64,000 nucleotides of DNA from Ornithodoros turicata (Eukaryota > Arthropoda > Arachnida > Ixodida > Argasidae). The notes under the pieces were generated by a model that was given only the letters and a program-made list of their open reading frames with translations, was not told where the DNA came from and did no database searches. The translations under genes and the position numbers were made by a program. Positions within the stretch are counted from its first letter, which is position 1. The number at the start of each line of letters is the position of its first letter. The stretch spans positions 100,781,962 through 100,845,961 of the forward strand of contig NC_088202.1 in assembly GCF_037126465.1 (NCBI RefSeq), given 5' to 3'. Below, piece by piece: positions 12,142-23,415 of the stretch.

Positions 12142-13370
12142 AGTACCCCAAGAACACAATGACCTCCTGGGTACGTCCGAGGAAAGTCATCAGCGGACAG
12201 GGATAACATCCCCAGGACTTCCCTACCAGGTCCTCAATTTGTTAGAAATGTGACAAAGTGAGACTCCCCGTCATATCCTCAGGACCTCCCATGGGAGCTA
12301 CCAAATGACGCGGCTAGTACAGTTCTGGGGGGAAGCATATACCTTAGTGAATTATTTTGGGAAGTGAGGTCACATTTGCAGCACCCAGTCAGCCTGTGTG
12401 TGTTTTTTATATATTTTCAACCTCTTTCACCAGCTAGCATTCGTGGTTTCTCATCTGTATTTCGTTCAGCGTATTTCTCATCACAAACAATGAGTGTCAC
12501 AGTTCAAAAGGCAAAAAAAAAAAACATATATATAAAAGGCCCCTAGGTCACTAAAACCTGCGAAACCACTTAGAAAGGTATATGATGCAGCAGCATTTCC
12601 TTTCCAAGACAGAACAGATACAAGTTATTGCTTGTCTTCCGAACTTCAGCAGATTCGGGAGTCCTCTTCGCATCTCAGTCAAAACAAAGGGTGAGGTATC
12701 TAAGTTTAACTTGATTTCGCACATAACCAACAATGAAGTGAGAAATTCCTTGGAGTATTAAATCGCTATCAAGGTAGTGTCCATGTTTCTTACTGCTTTG
12801 GTTTGATGCGTGCATCGTAAGTGAAGCTTGAGGAGTGAAACGCTATTATTTTTTGTCTCTTCCGAAATAAAATGCTCCACGCAACCTCCTGCCAGGGACC
12901 CTTTGCGGACACTCATGCAACAAGACCGCAGTGAAAGGTCTAACAAACTGTATTTTAGTGCACGTCAGACGCTGCACATAGACGGATTCCTTTAAAGTCC
13001 GACGATCAGTATTTGCGCCCCTATATCTCTTTTTATTTTATATTTTTGTTCGTTTTTTTTAATTTTTGCATGAGCACTCCTCCTTTGATTGTATTGGGTA
13101 ATGAGAAATAAATCAGGAAGTTGATTACTGGCTAGCAGGTATTAAAATGCACAACGCAGTATTAAAAGCAGTACTTCTAACGCAGTAAAAAAACGCAGTA
13201 CTTCTCCTGTGCTTGTCCTCCGGTTGACGACCGCAGGATGTACGCAAATGACAATCACTGGAAGCTCCTATGATGACAGCCTGTGGACCTCCTCCGTTTA
13301 TCCTATCACGGACGAGGACGTGATGACACTTTGAGGACATCCTGAGGACCGCGTGTGTTCTTGGGGTAGC
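12142..13370. mobile_element. Candidate DNA transposon with inverted ends
   Basis: TACCCCAAGAACACA near 12144 is inverted at the other end, where TGTGTTCTTGGGGTA closes near 13369. Just inside each end are repeated CCTCAGGAC / GTCCTGAGG-type motifs. No transposase was recognised. Target duplication was not established, so the exact borders are provisional. Confidence 0.45.
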
Positions 13371-14147
13371 AACAGTTTGTATTCCCATGTTTTGTGGTAA
13401 ACATAACAAGGACGATTACTACAACAGCCTACAGCGTGATTTGTGCAAAAGAGGTGCGAATAAAGAACGTGAGTGCTGCGTAAGTAACGATGGAAGTAAC
13501 AACTGCTGGCGGACGATGTTCCCTTGTGTGTTACGTAAAAGACGTAAACGCAAACACACTTTCGGCATCTTCGTCTTGGACAGGTGAGATTTGAATCCTA
13601 AACGACGTAAATAATGTTAGGAATGTTGTTGAGCAGGACGACGAGGATTTTATTGGTGCACTATTAGGTACACTCATCACTTTACGTGACGAAGGCTTTT
13701 CACGAACAACGCGTTGTGGTGCTTGCTTTTTTTGTGTTTTCTTTACATTCATGCGATATACACTGAGCTCATAAATTTGGTTACGACTAGAGTAACTAGC
13801 TTGGCAGTGTGGCTGGCATGTTTCCTGCAGCTGAACAAGGGTATGTATGCAAGCTCTCAGTATAGAGTAGGTCGTGGTTTTGACAAAGCGAACGCAGTTG
13901 CTCTGAAATGACCACGCGAATTCGCCAAAACATTTTTTTACTTTACGAGCTTGTACTGGTGTTGGCGTGCACCGTACATGATACTTGCATTGTGAGTGGG
14001 TGCGTTGTTTCCAATATTCGGGCATCACAGAGAGAAAATGGCCGGATTCTTTATTCTTGCGATTTCCCAAGCCATATATCTTCCCTTCACTTCGTCCAGG
14101 TTCTCGAATTTGAAGGGATGATTGTTCTTTCTGTTTGTGTGTGTGTG

Positions 14148-14300
14148 CCCAAGCAGCACAATGTACCGAAAGTCGAGTGCAATAGGGGTGGACGGTATGT
14201 GTCTTATCAATGTTCTTTAGTTTCACCAGTTCGTTCAAAGTCTTCCACCTACCCGTCCACCCCTATTGCACTCGACTTTCAGTACATTGTGCTGCTTGGG
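14148..14300. repeat. Near-perfect 48-bp inverted repeat (hairpin element)
   Basis: The arms 14148-14195 and 14253-14300 are reverse complements with one mismatch and are separated by 57 bases. The outer end reads CCCAAGCAGCACAATGTAC. This could be a MITE or the end-to-end remnant of a foldback element. It could form a long RNA hairpin if transcribed. Confidence 0.85.
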
Positions 14301-15490
14301 TGGTGATTATTTAATACACAACTGCAGCGTCTGTTATGAGAGCTGTTTACGCGCGGTATCTCAATACCCACAGTTTCAGTATGAACGCCAATGAAGTCAA
14401 CATGATAAGTGGCTCGCGTGATTAGGAGCAGAATCAAGACCGGACATAGAACCAATCGATAACGTGTGTATACCCCAGTCGCAGCATGATCTCAAGAAGC
14501 GAAAGTGAGAGGGAGAGAAAGATATTGAATTGATGGTATACCCTTCGGGCACAAAGCATGCATAGAGAATGAATGTAAACATATTGATCGCTTGTTGCGT
14601 GCACGTGTGTAATAAGGCAGGAGATATACGTCGGTCGAGATACCAATTTGCTCCCTATATAATGCCCCGTGAACTCCTTTTGTCCATGTCCTCAACCTTC
14701 CTAACGCCCCTTTATTTCGAGAAAATGAAGCCTGTGAAAAGGGTATTCCTAAAGAGTACAAGGTAGGGGAACGTGAGACGAAAAAGTTCGTCAACTTTTT
14801 TTGTATTTGTATACAGGAAAGAAAACGTTGCATTTTTAACTCCACTGTCTAGAACAAATCTTGTTTTATGCTGTTCATACAAAATCAACGTTACTTTTGA
14901 AGCGATACTCCGACAAACTGCGAAAATATAGACAGCTAACTCTTGTAACTGTGTGGCCAAGGCTCGGGCAGAGTGTTACAACCAGTGGGTGAGTATGATA
15001 CCAATAGCATACAACGAATTAATTGATGCAAAATCAACTTCGAACGTGCAGCAGTGCTCGAGGCGTCTCTTGGCGGGAGCGCACCATTGGGTAAGCAAGG
15101 CGTCAACAATATTGCTCCCATTTAGCAATGCCATATCACGAACGTCGGGTATCGACAAACGAACTCGGTCTTTTCTTGCTCTGCCTCAGAAAACTAACTT
15201 TGTATTCCCCCACTCTCCTGTCACAAACCTGACTTTATGTAGAAGCAGTACTATTAACGATCCTTGAGTTGCTTCAGTGTGCTCCAAGTGCTCCCGTAAC
15301 ACCATCCCCATCACACAGCTATTGAGATGCGCGTACCACGTGGCTGGCGCCAGCAAACAGCATGCCATCTTTTGGTTCTAATCCTACTAATTCTGGGTGA
15401 TTCCGCTTTCATCTACTATACAATCACAATGCGTAGGATTCAATTCACTATTGTTGTATACCACAAAGAAATGTCATTAAAATATTTTTT

Positions 15491-15687
15491 CCTCGTCGAA
15501 ATACGTCCGCCAATACGATTTGCCTATACCGATTTCCGACTTGCTTGAACTGATGACGATGTCACACTGTTTGACGGACGGACACAGTTACAGTTTCGCT
15601 TTTCTAAGGTCCCCGAACGAGGCAGATATCGGCAATGTAACAATCCGCCCCATGCCTCACTGTGCCTCACGTTCCCCTGCTGAAAAT
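15491..15687 (-). repeat. Right member of a 200-bp inverted repeat pair
   Basis: Inverted copy of 10494-10694, with the outer edge at CTGCTGAAAAT (15678-15688). No transposase is recognisable between the two members. The interval holds a SINE and a separate inverted-repeat element instead. Confidence 0.65.
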
Positions 15688-16483
15688 ATACCACAATTCT
15701 TATGCGCTCTATACTAGTGGTGCAGCAGTCGTTGAAACTTTCGTCGGTGATGTACGGCGTGCTAAATCTGAGGTTCCAAATTTGTTTTCAAAAATGAGAA
15801 GAAATTCCGCTCCGGTGTCCCACCACTGTCGGTACCCTGATCAGTATGCACTGTAATCCACAGGCACTGTTTCCGGGAAGATTTTTTTCTTAAAATCCAT
15901 ATTTAGTTGCTTATATTAGTTCAAGTAATTCAAACAGAGCTCATATGTGTTGATGAACAAAATGTGTTTGATCCATGCCGCCGCTGCAAAACCTCACTTT
16001 TACACTTTTATTATTCCCTGATAAAATTTTATTTCTCTGTCAGCTGTATTTTTCCTGACACAAAAAGGTTTGACGGAAAATGAACGTGTGAATAACAAAT
16101 ATAATTGCCAGGTTGCTTCAACACTTGACACGATCACACCGCACCTTTTGGTTTCGCCCGGCATCAGTCCGCCCATGTAGAGCTGTCTGCCTCCGAAAGA
16201 ATGCTCCTTCGCAAGAAAACCACTCTCATTAGCCGGAGTAACTATGTACCACTTTTAGGAGTGGTGCAAGCTATTCATGATCTGGCCGAATAAATTTATT
16301 TCCTCGATTATGGGAATGGAATGAATTATCAGACGGCACGTTTGTTAATCTGTGTTGTTTCTTATTGTGGCGATGTCCACGGTTTCATTTGTGTGTGTGT
16401 CTTCACCGTGTGAAATTGGATACCCCGCATTGGCCGCGCCCTTTGGGCATGACATAGAAACCGCATAGGTCACTCGAGTTTGA

Positions 16484-16590
16484 ATCTGGGTTACTTCCTT
16501 TGGGTTTTCCTTAACGGTCTAAGGGAGGGGGGTGAGTATCGGTAGAGTTCTTTATGAAGTTGGCCCAAGATGCACGGTCAGCCATATCAG
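16484..16590 (+). mobile_element. Decayed SINE fragment
   Basis: TTGGGTTTTCCTTA, GAAGTTGGCCCAAGATGCAC and their spacing match the body of the SINEs at 9658-9850 and 11295-11547, but with many substitutions. It lies opposite in orientation to the better preserved copy immediately downstream. Confidence 0.45.
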
Positions 16591-16644
16591 GGGGGCAAAC
16601 AGTTCGGTGACAACGACAACTCCACCAGTCTACATGGTTCTCCT

Positions 16645-16869
16645 GAAAGACTCGCCGTTGTCGGCCTCACAGAGGTGGGCAACGCTCTGGGGGAATGTGC
16701 ATCCTGGGCCGACTTCTAAGGGAACCGTGCCGACATATGTCTGGCGGCGTCTTAGGAAAACCCAGGAAAAATCCCAGACAGCACAGCCGGCACCGTGATC
16801 TGAACCCGGGTACCTCCCAGTCTCGACGTGACATGGCCAGCCAGCTAACCACTCAGCCACGCGAGCTAG
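16645..16869 (-). mobile_element. tRNA-derived SINE (Ruka type)
   Basis: The minus strand starts GTGGCTGAGTGGTTAGC (A box region) and has a degenerate B box, GGTTCAGATCACGG. The shared body follows, through CATATGTCGGCACGG to GAGGCCGACAACGGCGAG. B-box changes relative to the 11.3-kb copy suggest an older insertion. No convincing target duplication was seen. Confidence 0.85.
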
Positions 16870-18188
16870 TACATATAGGCACTCCTTGGTGGTTGTAGAT
16901 AAACAAAGCTAAGGGATGGAGTACATGGTTATATGAAAGACCGTCAAGTCATCTGCCACCAAGTGAACGTATCCCCCTCGTTTTTCTTCCCAGTCAGCCA
17001 ATAAGTTAATAAATTAAAGGAACGTTCAAAATATTGCTTTATGTAAACTGACGACACATTTTGCGAACGGCTGCAAACAGTTCAGCAAAACGATGTCCTT
17101 GTCGCAGAGACAGATGTCCGCTGCGTCTTGATTTCCTTGTCCCTGCACCACACCGCGTACATCTGAAGATTTGAGTAACAGAACATAGCTGCTAATAATG
17201 TTCACTTCAGGGCGTTCATGCCCACTGGTAAGGAGAATTCTTAACTGAAACCCGAAATAAGGCAAAGAACTCGTGTTCAACAATCGCCGCAACAATTCTC
17301 AAGAAGCCTAGCACAGCAGCTGCGTTATGGTCCCCACATTGTACGCAACGTCTGCCCATAACGAAGGTCAAACAACTCTATCACGAGGAAGTGTTGTGCT
17401 TCCTGTTTCCATCGCACGCAACGACCGTCTTCCCTCGCGTTTTTTTGTCGAGGAACCGGTCCCTAGTATCAAAGAAAAAATATATCAGAAGCGAAAGTTC
17501 ACGGGACCGTGCTAACACCGACTCCCAGGAGTGTTTACAGCCTAAGTAAATGGCGTGCGTACAGTTCTTGCTTCGTTGATCCATAATCGTGGTCACCCAT
17601 TGTGTGAGGGCGTTCAGAACGTATCGTACACAGATATGACTACGACATCTGATATACACGAGCTCTGTTGACGTTCTGCGTGCAGCGTTCACGCTGTAAG
17701 CATAGCCTAACAGTGACAGTAAGGGCATTCGACTCAGAATTATTCTGTATTTTACGGGTAATTATGAACAATCCATAGCACCCTGACATGCAGGAATTTT
17801 CTCGGGACGCCCCTGCCCCCCCCCCCGCCCTCACCCCCCTAACGCACCACAAGGACCTTACAACACCCCAAAAATTGACAAAAAAATACAGGAAGGCCAG
17901 CAGATACGAGTGTCACAGCTCCTCTGCGTAATTCCAACACTCCACTAATCTAAGATGAATATTCTGCTAGCATGCACTCGGTATTCTGAAATGCTGTCTG
18001 CTCTTTGATTTCAATCTTATGCGTTTGTCGTTAACAAAATGTGTCTTTCTTCACCCCCAACATCATGTGCTATATCTTGCTGAGGTTGACTGCACGGTGC
18101 TCTTTTGCTACCTGTGCGTGTCTAGGTATCGTGCAACTGAAAGAAACAGAACCACCGACAGACAGATTAGTTGCAGACACAGCCCGCG

Positions 18189-18457
18189 ACATTTCGAACA
18201 AGGGACTGCTCTTCTTCTGCTCACCGTCTTCATCATTGGCATCGTGTTTAAAGGGTTACGGACTATACGCGTTAAAAGGTTCTTGGGCCGTATTATAGGT
18301 CAACAGCATGCGTGGATGGGAAAAATCCAACTATAGGCTTTTACGACGAGGATGTGAGGTGCACTTCACCCCAGTCGTAAAAGCCTAGTTCGTTATTGAA
18401 TACGATGTCAATGATGAGGACGGTGCCCAGAAGAAGAACATTCTTCATTCGAAATGT
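18189..18457. repeat. Foldback element, about 60-bp imperfect arms
   Basis: Arms 18189-18247 and 18399-18457 are inverted copies at roughly 80 percent identity (ACATTTCGAA at both outer ends, CTTCTTCTG inside). A second small inversion, TAGGCTTTTACGAC, lies near the centre (18335-18388). There is no coding potential. Confidence 0.6.
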
Positions 18458-18550
18458 CAGCGGCTCTCGTCCTGAGGGTGAAGTAGGATCTTCCCTAGAC
18501 ATTTCCTCATCTACACTTGGAAAGGGTTGAGGATTGGGCTAGTTGGTAAT

Positions 18551-18666
18551 GAGACATCTGAACTGAGAGCGCAAGATACACGGACAAAGAACGGAGAAAC
18601 AGCGCCCGTCCTGTCTGTTTCTCCGTTCTTTCTCCGTGTATCTCGCGCTCTCAGTTCAGATGTCTC
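18551..18666. repeat. 52-bp inverted repeat with 12-base loop
   Basis: Arms 18551-18602 and 18615-18666 pair with only two mismatches; the outer ends are GAGACATCTGAACTGAGAG. The short loop makes this a strong potential hairpin. It is likely a MITE or a recent inverted duplication. Confidence 0.85.
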
Positions 18667-18837
18667 ATCTACACGCTGAGAAAAAAAAAGAGTAACTTTA
18701 CTCCTTTGGGAGACTAAATGCATTGCCACAAAAAATAGTCCCTTTCGGGAGTAAATGCACGGGTGTAAATGAATGTCACAGAGTGGAGACTGAATTTCAC
18801 GCTCTGTTCTAAGAGTCCAAGGTACATAATTAGAGGT

Positions 18838-19000
18838 GAGTGCGGGTAAGCAAACTTAGATCCGCACCCGCACAGTACCCGCGCGTGTGTGACCCGTACC
18901 CACAAGAATTTAATCTGGGCGACCCGCACCCGCAGTGCTGTCTGTATACCCGCATACCCGCATTAGGACCCGCATGGGGAAGTGAGCGGTATACACGCTC
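18838..19000. repeat. Repeat with dispersed GCGGGT/ACCCGC motifs
   Basis: The sequence opens GTGAGTGCGGGTA and contains ten or so ACCCGC or GCGGGT words. Similar sequence starts again at about 63942 at the end of the window (GTGAGTGCGGGTAG), so it is a dispersed family. Subterminal word clusters of this kind are typical of hAT element ends, but the class is not established. Confidence 0.4.
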
Positions 19001-19282
19001 TCGTCCGCCAGCTCGAACCCCCGTTTTCTTGTTCACCCTCTGGGTGATGAAGATGACGATGCGGGCACACTACACCAGCCTTACCCCAAATCAATGGATG
19101 CGTTCCTTCTGTTCGTTATTGACATGGGTGTTGGGGATTGAATATCCCACTGAATTACAATTTCCTGGAACGTGTTGGCTACGTGTCTCGGACGACTTCA
19201 ATCGTATGCCAATAAAGCTGCAATTCAACAGAGAGCCATATACAGGGTGTTTCACCTAAGGTGATAAAAAATTCTAACTGGC

Positions 19283-21235
19283 TACGTACTCGCCCGAGGA
19301 TTGCCGGACAATTACGTTCGGCAATTACGTTCTGGAAACTTTTGCCACCATTGAGGAAGGCTTTGGACAATTTTTAATTGCGGGAAATTTATTTTTTTCA
19401 ATTGAACTTTGAAAATTACCAAGCGAACCTCACTTTTTTTTGCAAAAATATGAAGTCCTCCACGGATAAACACACTCCCAACCGAAACTATGCACAGTAT
19501 CGCAACAGAAATACAGTAGTCTTAAAAAATTAGTAAAAATTCGGCTTTAGCCCAGCCTGCTTGATTGTCGCAAAGAAAAGCGCACGGTATTTGTGGGGGG
19601 AGGGAAGTGTTCCTGCCTCTTGTTTTACCTTTCTTTGCGCCGCGTTGACCTTGATGCTGGTGACAACCGACTTATCACAAAGAAAACAAAACGACCGTCT
19701 TATCACAAAGAAGCCAAGACAAATGAAGGCGGGGACACTTTCTCGTCTACAGGTTTTCTCGCCCATTTTAGTCCATGTGCCACCTGATTTAATCCAGGTG
19801 TCATGTGAAATAATCCAGGCGTCATCTAGTTTAATCCGGGTGCCATCTGAAATAATCCATGGCATTGTTAAGCAACATAACCGTACATTCACACGAGGAG
19901 CATCATCGCATAATATTCTGGTAAAAAAAACTTGAAAAAGAAAAGAAAAAACTGCTGATATGACTGAAGTTCTGCCACGTCTTAGGCTGAGCATTCGCAC
20001 GGCACCAAGGTATTGACGGTTGGAGCACGTGTACAGCGAACGACACCATTGGTGCTGTCGTCTGCTACAGAATGCCTTCTGACTGAGCTGCAGGATATTC
20101 CGCACGGTTAGAAGAGCAAGAGCGCGAAAGGACATGACGCGCATAGCAGACGGCACCATTGGCCCTGTCGTCTGCTACGGAATATTTTCTAACTGAGCTG
20201 CAGGATATTCGCCGCGGGCAGAAGAGCGCGAAAGGTCATGACGCACATAGCAGATGAAACCATTGGTCCTGTCGTCTGCTACGGAATATTTTGTAACTGA
20301 GCTGCAGGGTGTTCCGCGCGGTTAGAAGAGCGCGAGAAGACATGACACACATACCAAACGACACCGTTGGTCCTGTCGTCTGTTATGGAATATCTTGTGG
20401 TTGATCTGCAGGATATTCCACACTGCTAGAAGAGCACGAAAAGACATGACGCGTAATAGCAGGAGACACCATTCGTCCTGTCGGCTGCTACGGAATATCT
20501 TCTGACTCAGCTGAAGGTCATGTCTTTCCGTGTTCTAACCGCCGGGAATATTGTGCCGTTCAGATACAACATATTCCGTAGCAGACGACATGACCAATTG
20601 TGTCCTCTGCTATACTTCCGCTCCAACTCCCGATACCTCGGCGCCGTGCAAATGCTCTGCATAAGACGCAGCAGAACTTCAGTCCCGTCAGCAGGTTTTT
20701 ACTTTTCCTTCCACTAGATGACTGTAGAATATTTCGCGGGGATGTCCCTCGTGTGAATACAAGGTCATGGTGCTTAAAAACACCATAGATTAATTCAGAT
20801 GGCACCCAGATTAAATTGAATAGCACCTGGATCATTTCAGATGGCACCCGGATTATATTGAATGGCGCCTGTATTATTTCAAATGGCACCTGGACTAATT
20901 CAGATCGCGCTTGAACTATTATGGGCGGGAAAACCTGTAGACGCAGATTTCGCACGCGCTTCTCTGCGAACGTTAAGCAGGAGGGGCTAAAGCGTAGTTT
21001 TTAGTAATTTTTTTCGACTATTTCTGTTGCGATACTGTGCATAGTTTTTGTTGGGTCTGCGGTTTCCCGTGGAGGACATCATGTTTCGGTAAAAAAAAGT
21101 GAGGTTCGCTTGGCAATTTTCAAAGTTCAATTGAAAAAAATAAATTTACCGCAATTAAAAATTGTCCAAAGCCTTCCTCAGTGATGGCAAAAGTTTCCAG
21201 TGACAATTTGCAATCCTGGGGACGAGTATATGTCG
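19283..21235. mobile_element. Large foldback element with repeat-filled long inverted arms
   Basis: The left arm runs from about 19283 and the right arm to about 21235. They are reverse complements over several hundred bases, for example GGAAACTTTTGCCA, GAGGAAGGCTTTGGACAATT and ACTGTGCATAGTTT in both. Each arm holds a 21-bp subrepeat related to GGTGCCATCTGAAATAATCCA, with four units at 19781-19862 and about five to six inverted at 20798-20905. Between the arms lies an array of ~105-bp units. No transposase is encoded. The structure resembles Foldback/Galileo-type elements of flies in layout; homology to them is not claimed. Outer borders and target duplication are not fixed. Confidence 0.8.
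20055..20580 (+). repeat. Array of five ~105-bp tandem units inside the foldback
   Basis: CTGTCGTCTGCTACGGAATAT-type cores start at 20055, 20165, 20269, 20373 and 20478, giving spacings of 110, 104, 104 and 105. A sixth, inverted unit follows at about 20570-20600 in the right arm. Each unit has AGCAGACGACA upstream of TGTCGTCTGCT, so each can fold into a hairpin with a stem of about 11-12 bp. Confidence 0.8.
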
Positions 21236-21244
21236 GGGTTAAAG

Positions 21245-21310
21245 GATTAAAATGGGGAGTACTTGCAGTCTAGGGGACAAAAAGCTGCAATTACTCCCCA
21301 TTTTACTCCT
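21245..21310. repeat. Short inverted repeat next to the foldback
   Basis: TTAAAATGGGGAGTA and TACTCCCCATTTTA lie about 33 bases apart, followed by a T-rich run. It is probably a small MITE end. A comparable TTTACTCC...GGGAGTAAA pair occurs at 18689-18755. Confidence 0.4.
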
Positions 21311-22144
21311 TTTTTCCTCTCCTTTTTTGAGTGTATTCGCTGGACTTTCTACCTGTTAGTATGTGAGCTTTTTATCAGGACACCACATCGTAATATTACA
21401 TTCCGAGAAGACGTTCTGCAGGGCGCTCCGAGTTGTTTTCTTTGCACTACGAGACGTTGATTTATGAATACATCTATGACTGTCAAGGGCCGTCAGCCAC
21501 GGATCTACCTGAGCGTCGAGGCTCGTGAAGCAGTAAATTGTGTGCATGTGACAGATGGTGAGTGACTAAGCCAGGTAGAACTGGTCCCTGGAACAATGCG
21601 GCTAGAGGAGACGCGCGATCGTCGACAGGGTGAAATCCAACATCGCGTTCTGTTAATGAAACGCGCGTACATCCACTGATTGTTCTTGAGCCATCTGAGC
21701 CTTACTTGTCAGGCACTGTCGCTGTATCATTGGGTTGCTGTGGGACCCACGTACTACCGGCAGTAGCGTGGTAGATGTGGACGTACACGATGGAACGTAA
21801 ACTACTATAAAGTGTGTTTCTTCTTCAGCTGCACAATATTCGTTTCAAAAAGTTAACGTTGCTCTCATAATACCGCTTTTGCAGTTAAGCTATACGGCCA
21901 GGCGCACGTCCTCTCGAAGAGAGTATGTAACTACTGATTGACTAATGGCTTAAAATTAATTAATTAACTCTTCAATTGGGGGCTTTACGAGATAGCAGAA
22001 TGGGAGGAGAATCCTTGTTGAAAGCCATTCTATTTTTAAAACCCTGAAACGAGCACGTGCGTTGCACCCAGAGTGGGTGTGATCAACTGGCCAGATCAAC
22101 CGCTTTGCGGCCCAGATAAGCCGACGACTATGCCGACACACTAA

Positions 22145-23415
22145 ACCTGATACCTTCTAGTAAAGGGTAAAAATTTCAAAATTTCAACATTTTTACCTTC
22201 TATTTCAGAAGTTACCTTGTAACCTATGGGCAATACTCTCTATAACCGTTACACTGATCACCTATAAATAGAGGTTACTGTCTCCTAACCGCCACACCGA
22301 CGTAAAAGTTACAGTTACAGATGCTCGCCTCTTCACAGACGCTACAGAACAAATGGTGCTCAAAATGGGCTCTCATCAGTGCAGAACGCATACTGTTATT
22401 CGGAACATGTTGCTATAATATACGTAATTCATCTAAGGGCATCCAGTGGCGAAAAGTGAGTGATCACTACATGTACAGATTCACGTGCACAACAAAGGTA
22501 AGAAAGAAATAATTGAAACTGGAGCACATGTATTATTTAATTGGGGGGGGGGGGGCAAACCTGGAACTACAGTTGAGGCAAGAGCACGAGGACGTCTCAA
22601 TACCAACACTTCAGCTGTGGTGAACGACATTCAGTTTCAAGGAGGTATAATCTTTGCAGTCCTCACGTTGTTGCAACTTCCTCTCCAGTACGCCGAAAAC
22701 ATTTATATTCCTTACTGATATGTCAGAATGACACATCAGCAACGCAGCTATGGTGAATCAGAAGCACATGAAGAAGTAAAACACAAGAATGACAAATGAC
22801 TAAGCAAATAACGGACGTAAGACACACACGTACACACTGTGTTGAACCGTTCAACAGTGTTCGAGGGACAGACTGTGCTGTGATTAGTGTTCCTAGACTG
22901 TCCAGCAAAAACGTAACCACGTAAACTATGTAGTGAACATACCGTAGAAATACCCTGATAAAGTTCCGTCACTTGACACTTGTGCTTTCTTCACAGTTCT
23001 GAACACGATCCGCAGTTCGTACAGACGCAGAGACACAATAATGTAACGCACACTGATCCGACACTCGCGTACTGAATGATTGAATGTGCGGCTTGAACGA
23101 GAACACAGTGACTTTTGAGCAGTGCCTTTTATACAGGTTACCCTGCAAACAAACAAGAGAAACAAACGAAGTAAATTCAAACGTGGAATTCGTTTAGAAG
23201 TTACAACGTTCCTATAAAGGGTACATTTATAAGTTACGACGATTGCATTTCCGTTGAACACCGAAGTAACCTCTAGTGCTCCTCCAGTGTCTCGTTACAA
23301 GTCATGTTTAACCTCTAAATAAATGTATCGGTTGTGTAACCTCTACGATATTTGGAAATCTACGTCTATATAAAGGTTACACATTGCTAAAAGTTACAAT
23401 AAAGGGTACCGAGTT
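22145..23415. mobile_element. Candidate DNA transposon with subterminal GTTAC motifs
   Basis: GGTTAC/GTAACC words cluster at both ends (22210-22320 and 23195-23400) and are sparse in the middle. The extremes are loosely inverted (GATACCTTCTAGTAAAGGG and the reverse of TAAAGGGTACCGAG). No transposase was recognised in the centre. Clustered subterminal motifs suggest transposase binding sites, but the class is unknown. Confidence 0.35.

Noticed and set aside
11666..12142. 158-codon GC-rich plus-strand open frame
   Set aside because: It has no recognisable domain, and it ends exactly at the border of an inverted-repeat element. Without splice or homology evidence I do not call it a gene.
13531..14238. 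235-codon open frame on the minus strand
   Set aside because: Part of it is one arm of the 48-bp inverted repeat, and no family motif was seen.
20055..20580. CRISPR-like array
   Set aside because: The ~105-bp units are contiguous tandem copies without unique spacers, sit inside an inverted-arm element, and the DNA is animal.
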